A DNA stretch of 64,000 bases from positions 315,001-379,000 of the forward strand of contig BSYQ01000006.1 of NCBI GenBank assembly GCA_030272585.1. Reading direction: 5' to 3'. Positions 47,291 through 58,526 of this stretch are shown here, in pieces (position 1 is the stretch's first letter; the number at the start of each line of letters is the position of its first letter). The notes beneath the pieces are model-generated. The model worked only from the letters and a program-made list of their open reading frames with translations. It did not search any database and was not told the origin of the DNA. Both the position numbers and the translations under genes were made by a program. Source of the stretch: Bryopsis sp. KO-2023. Taxonomy: Eukaryota; Chlorophyta; Ulvophyceae; Bryopsidales; Bryopsidaceae.

Positions 47291-49031
47291 GGTTGAATCA
47301 TAGTGTTGAGTAGTTTCAAGTCTTGACTCTTTTATTTTTTTTTTGGCTGTAGGTTATTATCAATGGTTGTGTTTGCTAGGGCATTGGGGGCAGTCTGGTT
47401 TACTTTGCCACTCTAGTTTTTTTCTTTTAGTTATGGTTGACAGCAACACAACCCACAGAAATGTTGACAGCAACGTTTTTGCTGCAGTCTGTGTTTTTTA
47501 TTTATTTATTTTAATTTTTTTGGGAAAGCTGTGGGGAGGGATCATTTTGTTTTCTGTACCTCGAACAATTGTTTTTCGGACGTCCATATTATCCACAATA
47601 GTGGGCTGTGTGGATGTTTTCTAAATCAGGGACCTTATTGTTTGTTGTTACGGGCAATTTCTTTCTTTCTTTTTTTTTGTTATTGCATTTCCTGGTTTTT
47701 TCTATTTGGGAGTTGGGGGTTGCACACTTTTGTTCAGGGGGAGGATTTGTATCAAATTGGGAGGATGTGAATGCCTACGATTCCGGAAATGCACCGCCAC
47801 TGTACAGTTACGATACGCAATGTCTGTTTGTCAAGGTATAAAACTGTGTTTTTTCACTTAGACGTCTGATTTAATCGCCGTCCGAATCACCAGGCAGTGA
47901 CTGGGGACTGGGGACTGGAAATTCCCCATGTCTCCGAAACACTATTCACATGCTAAGTACTAATAAATCCCCAATCAAATCACGTTCGCAATTCATCTGA
48001 GCCTCTAAGAATGTGCAAATCGCCTAGTTATGTTTTCTGTACAGGTGATTCGTGCATCTCGTATATACGGCGACCCAGAAACCACAGTGGCTTGTTTTAA
48101 AGGGTCGCGTGTACTTGCCAGCGTTTCTCACACCCACAACAAAACAATACATCCGGAGAAAAAGTGAATAGTTTTTTTTGCTCTTTAGATGCTTCTGGCC
48201 TAAGAAAACAACACTTTCACAAGTCTTTTTTCTTTGAGTTGGACATTTGAGGGTTTTGTCCGATCCTCTGAAGGAAAGACCCTTGCACCAAGGTTTGATG
48301 CGTTTGTGGCTTGCACTCACAGACATATTAGCGCTTGATTTTCTATTATTTACTCAGCCAGTGGGAACAGTGACAGCACTGAAGTGCCTCACTGACATAA
48401 TCTCCATGAGGAGTGTTCGAAACTCGTGAAAAATCGGGCTGAAAAAAGGGATTGACCAGCCCAAGAGACAGTAAACCACCACAGAATCAGACACTAAGTT
48501 TTTAGTTGCTAAATCCCAAGGACTACTCCAAGAAACCCCGAAATGGATCCCCATCAGAGAAAAGGAGTTGTGAAAAAGTGTAAAAAACTGTAAAAAACTG
48601 CATGCACTATATCCCAAGAACAATGTCGAACCAGAGCTAGGTGTAAAAAATATTCATGACAGGGGCGCCAATCTGGACCTTGTCTGCTGAAGTCTGTCCA
48701 TCAAATTTGTTGAATCAGTGCAAGTCACTCGAAACCCCTCCTCGAATCCCGTTTTCCAACTGGTTCGATCAAAACAGTATGGACAGTAACTTCATGCTCT
48801 ACAATTCCAGATTTGGAGGGATTAGGATATTTCCAAGCACACCGTCTGCCTGGCTGGGCTCCCAGGCGAAGCCCACATGTAATGTGAGCTCGACAATGAT
48901 GAGAAGACATGTCAGACTGCCCTTTGATTACGAGGTGTCGATCCAGCCCCAAACACAAGGCTACGCGTGAAGAGAAGTGGCTGGATTGAGGGCCCAATTC
49001 TCCAACCAACTCCTCCACGGCAAGCAAAGCA
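47291..49031. other. Spacer between the tandem genes, with one exon-like segment
   Basis: At about 47740-47837 a segment bounded by an AG acceptor (TTTTGTTCAG) and a GT donor (AAGGTATAAA) reads FVSNWEDVNAYDSGNAPPL and looks coding. It has no partner exons and no counterpart was found after paralogue B, so it may be a stray exon. From 48541 the sequence matches the upstream flank of paralogue A. Nothing else was recognised. Confidence 0.4.
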
Positions 49032-50442
49032 ATGTGCCGACCATGGTCTGGGGGCAGCCTGCTGTTGATGATCCTTGCAGTTGCACACCTTGCAGCGATC
49101 GGCTTCACTCAATCCGACTCTGATGGTGAGTTTTGGCCCCTTCAGATTGGTTCGTTTTTCACGTTTGCAAGGCACTTGAAATGAGCATCGTTGACTTGGC
49201 AGCTCGTAATGGTAACCTGTTTTGGACTTCGTCTTGGTTTGGAGATCAGCCGCCACCAACGCGCACACAAAATGGGAATTCAATGTGTTGCATGGCTGGA
49301 TCGCAGGTGGGTCGGGGTGCGAAGCCGTACGCGCGGTTGTCGTAGTTTCAGCGCGAATGATCTTGGACTCCGCCACGCTGAAGCAGCTGGACAACGATGT
49401 TCAGAGTTTGGTAGATTGCTTGCCTCCTGGTGCAGTCCTGGAATTCGATCTGCCAGAGCTGGTGCTGAACGATTCCGTGGAACTCAGGAGTCCCATCACC
49501 ATAGAAGGAAACGAAGCATTAGTTCAGTGTCCTGACGACCAACGAAAAGGAGCTTTTCAGATAAGGTGCCTGGAGTGATTTCCCCTGTTGAAAATCCTTC
49601 AGGGAATATGCTCCATATTGAATTAGGTGTGTTTGCTTGTGGAAAGCAGGTCTAATGATGTGACACTTTCTGCCCTTGTTTTTAAGAGGTGCTCCCTGAA
49701 TTCTACAGAGAGTCTGATTCATTTGAAAAACTCGAACAATGTCACTCTGAAACATGTGGAGTTTGAGGGAAACAAAAACGTTGGTGGAGGACCTGCAGGG
49801 CTTTCAGCTGGCGAGTCTGAATTCAGATTGTTGAATGTGACAGCCTGGAACAACACTGGGTCTTTGGGAGGGGTCATTGCTGCTCTGGATAATTCACAAG
49901 CAGCAATATTGCATTCCAATTTTACCAGAAATGTTGCATTGGAAAGTGGAGGTGCCATTTATTTGCAAGAGACAAATGTCACAATTAGGGAAAGCACCTT
50001 TGAATGGAACAAGGCTGGCGGGCAAGGAGGTGCAGTTTATGCCCAGGTAATTCAGGAAAAAAAATGGGAGGTAACACCATGCCAGAAAATATGATTAATT
50101 TTAACGCAAATTTGGACAGGGGGGGGAAGGCAAGCAACAGATTTTTTTCACCTCCAGACACTGTTTATTTTGGCATGTGAATTATCATTTCAACGTGATA
50201 TTCGAAAGTTGCCAGCAAAATAATAATAATAATATTTTATACAAGCTGTACAGGGAGGTTTGCCCTCAAATAATGAAATGCTCCATTTCCTTGTTGGATA
50301 GATTTTTCTTCATTTTTTGTTTTCGAACTGTGCCTTGTAACAAATTAACGTTTCAGAACTTCATCTTGGCGAGATACCGAAAATTGGCACTGATCTCCAG
50401 TTGCTACTTTTTTCTGAATCTGATGTATGTTCTCAGACAAAC

Positions 50443-50485
<43 letters not shown>

Positions 50486-53400
50486 TTAGTTTGTGGACGT
50501 TGAGAAAAACTCTGAAGTGTATATGGTTGGTTGTACATTTGAAAACAATGGACCTGGAAAAGAAGAGTTTCGTCCCGGTCACCAGGGGGGTGGCCTGTAT
50601 TTATCTGGCCCGAGTTTGAAAGTATCAATAGAAAGTTCCAACTTTGGACGTAACAAGGGTTTCAGGGGTGGTGCAATTTATGCCACGGAATTGTCCAAAC
50701 TCGAAATTTTCAATTCTTCATTTGTTTGGAACATCGCATTAACGAGAGAAGGAAAAAACGGGAGAGGAGGTGGTATTTTTTTTTCCTCTGTTGAGACTCG
50801 TGGAGTCTTGGATGTGTCCAAGAGCCTCTTTCAATCAAACCGTGGTGATAATGGTGGAGCTGTGGCCATACAGGTATGAAAATATCTTTTATAGAACATT
50901 TTCTTTTGTTCGTGAATTAAGAAGCTTACAAGTCCACATTTCCAACCGTTCAGAAAAAAATGCTACAGGAACTGTCTCTTTCGAGTAAATATGGAGTTTT
51001 TGTTTTCATACTTACTTCATGATGCTTTAAAAAAAGAAAAAAAAATTGCAAGGTCTCTGGCATCATTGTGGCAACAAAGATCAAGCGCCGTTTCAAAAAA
51101 GGTCCAAGACCAGAATACTTGTTGTTGTTGTTTTGGTGAAATCCACTTCATTAGAGCTTGTATGAAGTTTTCAAATAATGGAATTGCTTGCAAGTAGTAG
51201 CAATTGAAGGGGCAGCTCTTGTGTGTCTTTAGTCTAGGACAGTTGTAAAAATGAATGATGTGAAATTTGACCAGAATATCGCATATCGAGCTGGTGGGGC
51301 TATATATGCATCGGCAAAAAAAATTTATGGTTTTGATGCACTTAGCGTGAGTCTGGAAATGAAAGGGTGCCTGATTGAGAGCAATAAGGCGCTTTTGGAA
51401 GGAGGAGGAGGCATTTGGCTTTTCCAAGATGAGGTAGGGAAATTGTTGTTGTGCTGATGCTTTCGAGGAAAAAATGCATCAATTCTCTATCCAACATACT
51501 TTGAATGTTTTTTACAGGGTGCTTATTTGAATGCAACCTTTCAATCCATGAATTTTACCGGAAATCAAGGTAAAGAGGGTGGAGGCATATTGGATTATGG
51601 TGGGGATCTTTATGTTGATGATTGCTCCTTCAAGGGCAACGTAGCTTGGGATGGGGGTGGAGCCTTGTATGCAGAAGCAGCAGTAAGCGCCCTAACAATA
51701 TCCTTGCACACTACGACATCAACCGCCCTTGTGTGTCCTACGAGAACAATAGAAAACATATTTTCAAAAGCATGAATTTCAAACAATGATGACGTATTGC
51801 AATTCATGTTAATAAGGATTTTGAATGGTGCGCAGAGTTCGTTTCCTCTTCATAGTTTTACCACCTGTGCCTTTGTTTCATATTTCTTTTGCTTACATTT
51901 TCAGAGCTAATTTGTGGCTGCAACATTTGGAAATCTGAGCAAGATTCATTTCCTTCTAAACTATTCATCCTTTTCTTTTTCCAGGCTGGGGGGGAGAATT
52001 CTTCGAAGAAACCCTCCTTAATTACTCTTCAATCTTCGATATTCTTCGAAAACAAGGCCACTGGAGTGAGCCATGTCGTTGAGCTGGAAACTTTTGATGG
52101 GAAGGGTGGGGCTGTGATGATGAAAGAGAGAGGGGTGGATTCAAAAATTCAGAACTGTACTTTCTCAAAAAATGAGGCCGGAAGTGGAGGAGCCCTGTAT
52201 GGTGAAGATGTGTGGGACCTGACAGTACAGGACTCCAATTTTTCTCTGGGATTGGCCCTCACAGGAGGGGCACTGACAGTTGTCGGTAGGGCTTTTTTTG
52301 TAGCGTCATTCAAGAATAATGTATTTTCAAAGAACAAAGCAAGGTGGGGAGGTGCTGCCTCATTCACTTACTCCGGATCCAAAGCTTCGTTTCTTCTGAT
52401 TTCTGTCGATCAAGCACACTTTTTGGAAAACCTTGCAACGGATGGAGGAGGGGCCATTGATATGGAAGAGACAAGGATGCTATGTATCTCCTGCCATTTT
52501 GATTCCAACAGTGCTGGGGATGAAAGGCATGCAATTGGGGTTGGAGGAGCGATAAGAGCCTTGTCAGACTGCGTGTTGTATCTTACGGATGCCAGCATCA
52601 ATGGGTGCACAGCAACACAATCAGGAGGCGGGGTTTATATAAAGGGTGGAATCTTCAGTGGGACGAATCTTACCACCATGAACAACACTGCTGACAAAAG
52701 TGGAGGTGGCGTTGCCATGCATTTTGAGACTCGTGCATCGGGGGGTAGTTGGAGATGCGAGTCCTGTGTGTTCAGTGGAAACCAGGCTGCAACAGGAGGT
52801 GATAGCATACCTTTTTTGTCATAGTTGAATTTGATGACTCTCTCTGTATCTTGCTGCCATTCCAACCCAAAGGATCTGTTGCTTCAGAAAAGAAAATCAT
52901 CGATACAGGGAAAAGAGTAGCACAAATTGAATGGTTCTTGATGCTAGTGTACCTGTTTTTCATAGCATCAGACTCTGATGTGGGGATGTTTCCCCTTTGC
53001 ATGCACTTTTCTGCAGGAGGAATCCATTTTTCAAATGATGTATCCGTTGCTGAGGAATGCCAATCCTTAGAGGTCGATTTGCCAGTAAAAGAAAATGGCT
53101 CCAGTTTTGAGTTTATGGCACATTGCAAGAATTATGAGTCCCTGTCTGATCTGTCTGATCAACGAGTGGTGCTGAACAAGACCACCTTTCACGACAATGT
53201 TGGATGGAAGTCCGGGTCGGCTTTTTTTCTCAACAAATTCAAGGGAGATGTTTGCTGCGATGGGAAATGTTGGACCACAGAAAGCCGACTGGATGAAGCT
53301 CTCCAGAAATGCAAATTCCAAGACCAAGGATCTGACGGGGACGCAAGATCACCTGCTGTGGGAACACCGCTTCAGTCTATGAAGATTGGTCCAACTGAAG

Positions 53401-55786
53401 TAGCTGGTCATGGTAGTGGTGATGAGCTTCCACCCATCAACGTCACAACCCTTGACACCCTTGGTCAGATTTCTGGGATGAATGTGAATCTTCGAATCCA
53501 AGTGACACCCTCTGGAGGGCGACTCTTTGGCGTTGCAACTGGGGAGGGCATGCTGATGAGCGGGAAGATTACTGTGACTGGTGTGATTCTGAGCGGTCTG
53601 CCAGGGGAGTACAATCTGACCTTCCATGTCACGTCAGAAGATGGCTCCAAGACCCTGAAGGAGTCCATGAGGGTGAATATTAGAGAGTGTGTCATTGGGG
53701 AGGTGTCCAGAGAAAATGGATTACGCTGTGACATTTGTGGGGAAAACTTTTACAGTTTTGATGTGACTGATGAGGATTGCACAGCTTGTCCTGTGGAGCT
53801 GGCCTCATGTTCGGAAGGAAAATTGGTCCCTGTCCCTGGATACTGGCACTCTGGACCCCACTCCTCGCATGTGCATCCATGTTTATCCAAGGAAGCATGC
53901 ACTTACGAAAATCGAACTGAGGATCTGCTTGCATCATCAAACTCGACCTCCACCCTTAGGCTGACGGCTTATACTGAAGACTACTACCTGTGTGCAAAGG
54001 TGACATCAAGCAAAGCTTGGTAGAGGGTATTTTGAAGATATACATTCTTGAAAATTCACAATAACTATGACCTGTGTGTGTGTGTGTGTGTCAATTTTCC
54101 GTGGTATAGGGCTACAAGGGGGTGTTGTGTGGGAGCTGCGAGGCTTCACATGGAAAGAGTGGCCTGGAATGTAGAAAATGCAATGGAAAACCGCGTGCTG
54201 GGATTGCGATTGGAGGGGCCATGCTTGCTTTAGCAGTATTGTCCCTGATTTATGTTAGAAATGCTGCCAAATTTTCTCAACAAGCTTTGGCTGATGGTGA
54301 TCCCAATGCCACAGGGTCAGATGTTCCCTCTGGTAACACCACTCGGAGAAAACAAAGGCCGACAGATATTTTCAAGGTGAACGATTTAACGGTTGAAAAT
54401 CAAATGCTTTTTATCAAATGCTATATGCTATATGCACCTTTTCCCTCTCACTCTCTTCATACCAAGTCCGTTTTGTGTTTCTGAGCAGATCCTCGTGAAT
54501 TTTATGCAAATTACTGGGTCGGCTGCAGCCATCAATGTGGGTTGGACCAACTACATGATGGCAATATTCACGGGTTGGGGTAAGAATCCAGTTGTGGATG
54601 ATGCCGTGTGATTTTTCATGTTCAATTGCTCACGTGACTTTTCTCATGGAAACCAGGCACGGTCTCTGGAGGGGCGGATGGCAACAGTTTTTTCTCTTTC
54701 GAGTGTGCATTTTCGTCGGACACAAGTGGTCTTCCTCGATCCGTCAAGACAACGGTGCTGTTGGCATTCGTACCCTTCGTAGTGTGGGGAGCGTTTGTCA
54801 TAGTCTACGCTGTGCATGCGTTACGAACCAAAAAATCCCTCCAGGATTTGAGGCTCTGGTCGGGCATTGCATTTCGGGCCGTGTTGCAGGCAGCCTACAT
54901 CAGGTGGGGAACTTTCATAAGTTGAGCTCTGTATTTTTCTTGTTGTTGGATACTTAACAATGGAACGGGTGGAAAATTTATTGGTGCATGTCTGTGTGTT
55001 TGCAGTGAGACGAAAGCGTTCATTCGCATCTTCTATTGCGTGCGCGCCAGCCCTTTGGATGGTCTGTTTTGGGCACAAGATACGGGTTTGACTTGCTACA
55101 AAGAATCGCATTCGCTCCTGGTTCTTTTCATTGGGTTGCCTGGCTTCTTGTTGATATCAATAGGGTTCCCTGCTTGGTTGCTCTTCAAACTCACGAGAAC
55201 AGACACCCTCGATCAAGAGAACGTTATTGTGCGATACGGCTTTTTGTACAAACTCTACAAGAGCGACACTGCCGCTTGGGAGGTGGTCATTTTGGTCCGG
55301 AAAGCTTTGTTCTCCGCGATTGTAGTGTTTGGGCGACCGTTAGGGGGTGGAATTCAAAGCTGTCTTGCCTTGTTCATCATGATGGCTTCCATTTTTCTCC
55401 AGATGCATTTCCAACCTTTTCTTGAATCCAAGCTGAATTATTTGGAGTTGGGTTCATTGGTGATTTCTACGTTTGCGTTCATTGTTGGGAATTTGGCGAG
55501 CCAACCCGAAATGGAGGATGAGGGGACAATGGTCATATCCATTATCTTTATTTGCGTGGCCGGGATCTACATTGTTTACACTGCAAAGCAGATTTTTGAT
55601 GTGGTCTTCTCGGGGCTGGAAGAATGGGTGGAAAAAGAGAATCCAGAAGGTGACTTGCCAACCACCAGATCTGGAGTTGTGATTGAGGCAGCTAGCAGCT
55701 TGTCCAGAAAGTCCAAGGCAATTCTGATCAAGAAAAAGAAAGCTTGTATGGAGAAGTTTTCTTTTCTTTTTTCTCAAAACGTCTGA
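49032..55786 (+). CDS. Pmp-repeat multipass surface receptor/channel-like protein, paralogue B (12 exons)
   Basis: Exons 49032-49125, 49307-49565, 49650-50046, 50490-50873, 51233-51433, 51518-51682, 51985-52798, 53017-53999, 54110-54376, 54489-54579, 54657-54903 and 55006-55786 join in frame to 1560 residues. Exons 2, 4, 5, 10, 11 and 12 have exactly the lengths of paralogue A. The codon matching A's start is ACG here, so translation should begin at the next in-frame ATG (equal to A's Met6), which keeps a good signal peptide (SLLLMILAVAHLAAIGF). Pmp-type repeats (ESGGAIYL, GQGGAVYA, RGGAIYA), the Cys-rich part (LRCDICGENFYSFD) and the multipass C-terminal region are all kept. The membrane part is much better conserved than the repeat part. 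Introns 3 and 8 contain TG microsatellites next to the acceptor. No disruption was found. Confidence 0.88.
50446..50484. repeat. TG microsatellite at a splice acceptor (paralogue B intron 3)
   Basis: A 39-base GT/TG run ends five bases before the acceptor AG (50488-50489) of exon 4 and stands where a pyrimidine tract is normally found. Paralogue A has only a short GTGTGTG run at the same place. Confidence 0.9.
54073..54091. repeat. TG microsatellite in paralogue B intron 8
   Basis: A TG run of about 19 bases lies some 18 bases before the acceptor of exon 9 (54110). Paralogue A lacks it at this place. Confidence 0.85.
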
Positions 55787-57171
55787 ATCAGAGTTTTGAA
55801 TTTCCCATCTTGGAGTTTCAGTTTTTGAATTTTTTGCTTTTTTTTTTGGTGGCAAGGCTTATCAGTGGTGGTGCCGCTGGGCAGCTTGGTTTTCTTTGGC
55901 ACTTTAGTTTTTTTTTGGGGGGGTGTATGGGTTAATGACAACTTTTTTGCTGCAGGGAGGGGCTGGCTGAGACTGTAGTCTTTTTTCCAGATCGAATAAT
56001 CGTCTTGCATACATTATCCTCATTATGAGGAGGAGGATTATTTCACATGAAAACTATAATAACGGGAATTTGAAAATAGTGGTTCTATTATTTGTTGTTG
56101 AGGGCAATTTGGTTTAATTTTTGGTCTTGCATTTCTTTTTTTTCTATTTTGGGGTTGTGGGTTGCAAATTTCTGTTGAGGGGAGGCACTGAAACTTTTTT
56201 TATTTCAAGTTGTGAGGGATGTTTTAATATTTTCTCGGAAGACTTGAAACGCGTAAATCCCTTTCTTGTTGCAAAGTGCGCCACTCCGACAAGGTGAAAA
56301 ATTTGCATCTCGAAGAATGCATAGGCATTCGATATAGGCTGTTTGACAGTGCATGGCTGTACAATGTTGTGAAATCAGCTCAAGGTCCGCCCTGCATTGG
56401 GTAGATCCAGCCCATCTTTCGAATTCCCACACAGTAACACACACACTTAGCCTTTTCATGTATGACTGCTCTGATGTACTGCCTGCGCTCAGTAGGGAAA
56501 AAACCCCTACATCCACATTGAGGCTGGCGTGCATGGTTTATGTTGCTTAGATGGGCAACAGCATGCAGATGCCCAACCACCACCATCCCTCCAAAACAGA
56601 TGGTTTATGCCCGTTACTCCGACCCCGCTACTCCGCCTTGATCCTTGTCTGACATCGGGACGGCGTCACAGTCCGACAGTTGGCGCGCGCCGACGTCGTG
56701 ACGCAGGAAGTTTACAACTGTGACCATCGATGGCTTGGCGACTCTTATGTGTTTTCCACATGTGCGCGGGGACTCTTTCAACCGTTTTTGTACCGAAGGA
56801 GGTTGCAACGTCGTCCCCTTTTGTATGGCCTGCCTTTCCACCACCAGGTGAACGACAGTTCCATTGCATCTGACTTATCCCGATCGAGCTGGTCCAAATG
56901 ATGCATTTGGATGTCCAGCAGACCCAACTCGTCGTCCGGCTGATTCAACGCGATGTGGAGATAGGTGCCCCCATGTGGGTCCCACCGTCCATGTACAACA
57001 TGCGTAACGGAAAACGAAAACTGACACAGCATCCTGGTCTCGTAACCGTCTTACCCACTTGGCGTTAAAACAACCTCCACTTCCTTCATTGCACCAATGG
57101 CAGGCCCTTGCAAACCATTCGTGTAAGCTAAACAGGACAGTTCTGTAGCCTCCTAGTGCGTGTCGGCCACA
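55787..57171. other. Intergenic stretch with an unassigned coding-like segment
   Basis: Up to about 56187 it matches the 3' flank of paralogue A. At about 56640-57030 both strands have open frames; the minus-strand frame 57032-56778 (containing DPHGGTYLHIALNQPDDELG) looks the more protein-like but matches nothing I know. The right end is the promoter of the small peptide gene. Confidence 0.4.
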
Positions 57172-57659
57172 ATGTCGAAAGCTGTCGCGTTCGCTCTCTT
57201 GCTCCTCATGGTTTCAACCGTGGGGGCGTTCACCGAGTTCGAAGTTGACGTTCAGAAGAACGCAGGTACCCGCAGAGAAGGGGCTCTCTCTCTCTTCCCG
57301 ACACTTATCTTTGCTTCCCTAGACCTGTTTTTTTTCCATCCACGACACGTCATCGTTTCTCGGGTTGGTACCACCCAATATAGCGTCTCATCGCTCGGCG
57401 TTCTTCTTTCTTCTTCTTTCCCTTCAGTGTGACCGAACGTCGAGGTATGTACGCGAAAACAAAGCGCAGGAAACTATTGAAGGCGATTTTTTGTCTGAAC
57501 TCTGCAGCAAACTGCGAGTGCTGCCGTGGTCGTTGCCGCGAATGCGTGAATGACTTTTGCAAAATCATGGAGGCGCTGACGTGCGAGAATATCCTCCACG
57601 GGACAGTAGACAGGGCATGCTCCCGCGACGAGGTGGTTTGTTGCAGCAAAAAGGGTTGA
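57172..57659 (+). CDS. Small secreted cysteine-rich peptide (2 exons)
   Basis: Exons 57172-57265 and 57508-57659 join in frame to 81 residues. Residues 1 to about 19 are a signal peptide (MSKAVAFALLLLMVSTVGAF). The mature peptide is about 60 residues with ten Cys (NCECCRGRCREC, NDFCK, ALTCEN, ACSRDEVVCCSKKG), enough for five disulfide bonds. The spacing does not match a family I can name; antimicrobial-, toxin- or signalling-peptide-like roles are possible. The splice uses donor GCAG|GTACCC and acceptor TCTGCAG. The start is the ATG giving the best signal peptide. An inverted, partly matching stretch lies at about 60014-60097. Confidence 0.7.
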
Positions 57660-57841
57660 CCAGGCACTATCCTGACTACAAGTGTGGATGAATCATTTTT
57701 GCACCGAATCCTGTTCATAGATAAATTCCCCAAGATGTGGTTCTGGACGGAGTGGATTTTGGCGACTTTTTGTGTGGGTGTTGGAGAAGATTTTGGTTTT
57801 TTTTGGGGATGATATCCTTGGTCAATTCTTCTTGGAATGTT

Positions 57842-58526
57842 TTTTTGTATCTACTTGCAATAGAGGCTTTATTACATAAGTCCGGATCTACAAACAATGA
57901 ATGTCAGCAAAAAGAAAAAGAAAAAACGATATCACCCCCTCTCATAAGATATCGAACCCCCCCCCAAGAGTCTCCACTGCAAAACAAATAAAGTCCAAGC
58001 CCAATTCATCACATTTCAGCGCAACCTCGCGTTTTCGATCCAAACTGCGGAGCGAACCAACCCCAGCTTCCCTAGTAGCTCTCATTAAACTGCGTGATTG
58101 TAAATGATGAGAAATAGTGACATCAATCACACAAGATTTTCCAAAATGCCAATTGGGAATAAAAACATCAGCTGGGTGCGCGAAAGTCGAGTCAACATGA
58201 ACTTCCGGGCGAACCCCAGCCGCTGTTGCTAAATGAAACAAAGCGTCACGAACAACATCATGGCGAGCCACAGCGCTCCCTCCCACAGAACACATAACAG
58301 CATGATCCCCAAAACTGTCCATCGACGCATGACACAAAGGACAGCAATCACCTTCATCATAGACTGAAAGCCCCAAACGCCACCGAAGCAAAACGTTGAT
58401 AGCATTCGACGAAAGTTCCGTACCCAAAGCATCTGCCAAAGTCATCATCCTATCGAGCAACCGCATCAAAGAGCTTCCTGCGCAGATGAGGGAATTCGGT
58501 TTACTTAGAGTGTTGAAATTGGACAA
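57842..58526 (-). mobile_element. R2-like LINE 3' part (C-terminal zinc knuckle and endonuclease)
   Basis: On the minus strand an open frame (58526-57942) reads the C-terminal part of a non-LTR retrotransposon protein. It has LLRWRLGLSVY, a CCHC-type box CPLCHASMDSFGDHAVMC, and a restriction-like endonuclease signature HPADVFIPNW...CVIDVTIS. The 3' tail (57941 down to about 57842) is shared with the fragment at 36708-36829. The reverse transcriptase core is missing or beyond recognition to the right of 58526. It is a truncated copy. Confidence 0.75.

Larger units (their letters stand above)
40434..56187 (+). repeat. Direct tandem duplication carrying the two Pmp-type genes
   Basis: Two units can be aligned: about 40434-47740 and 48541-56187. 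Each contains upstream flank, a full 12-exon gene and some 3' flank. The starts of the shared flanks are 8107 bases apart. Exons are well conserved and introns less so. The stretch 47741-48540 between the units was not matched. Confidence 0.8.
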
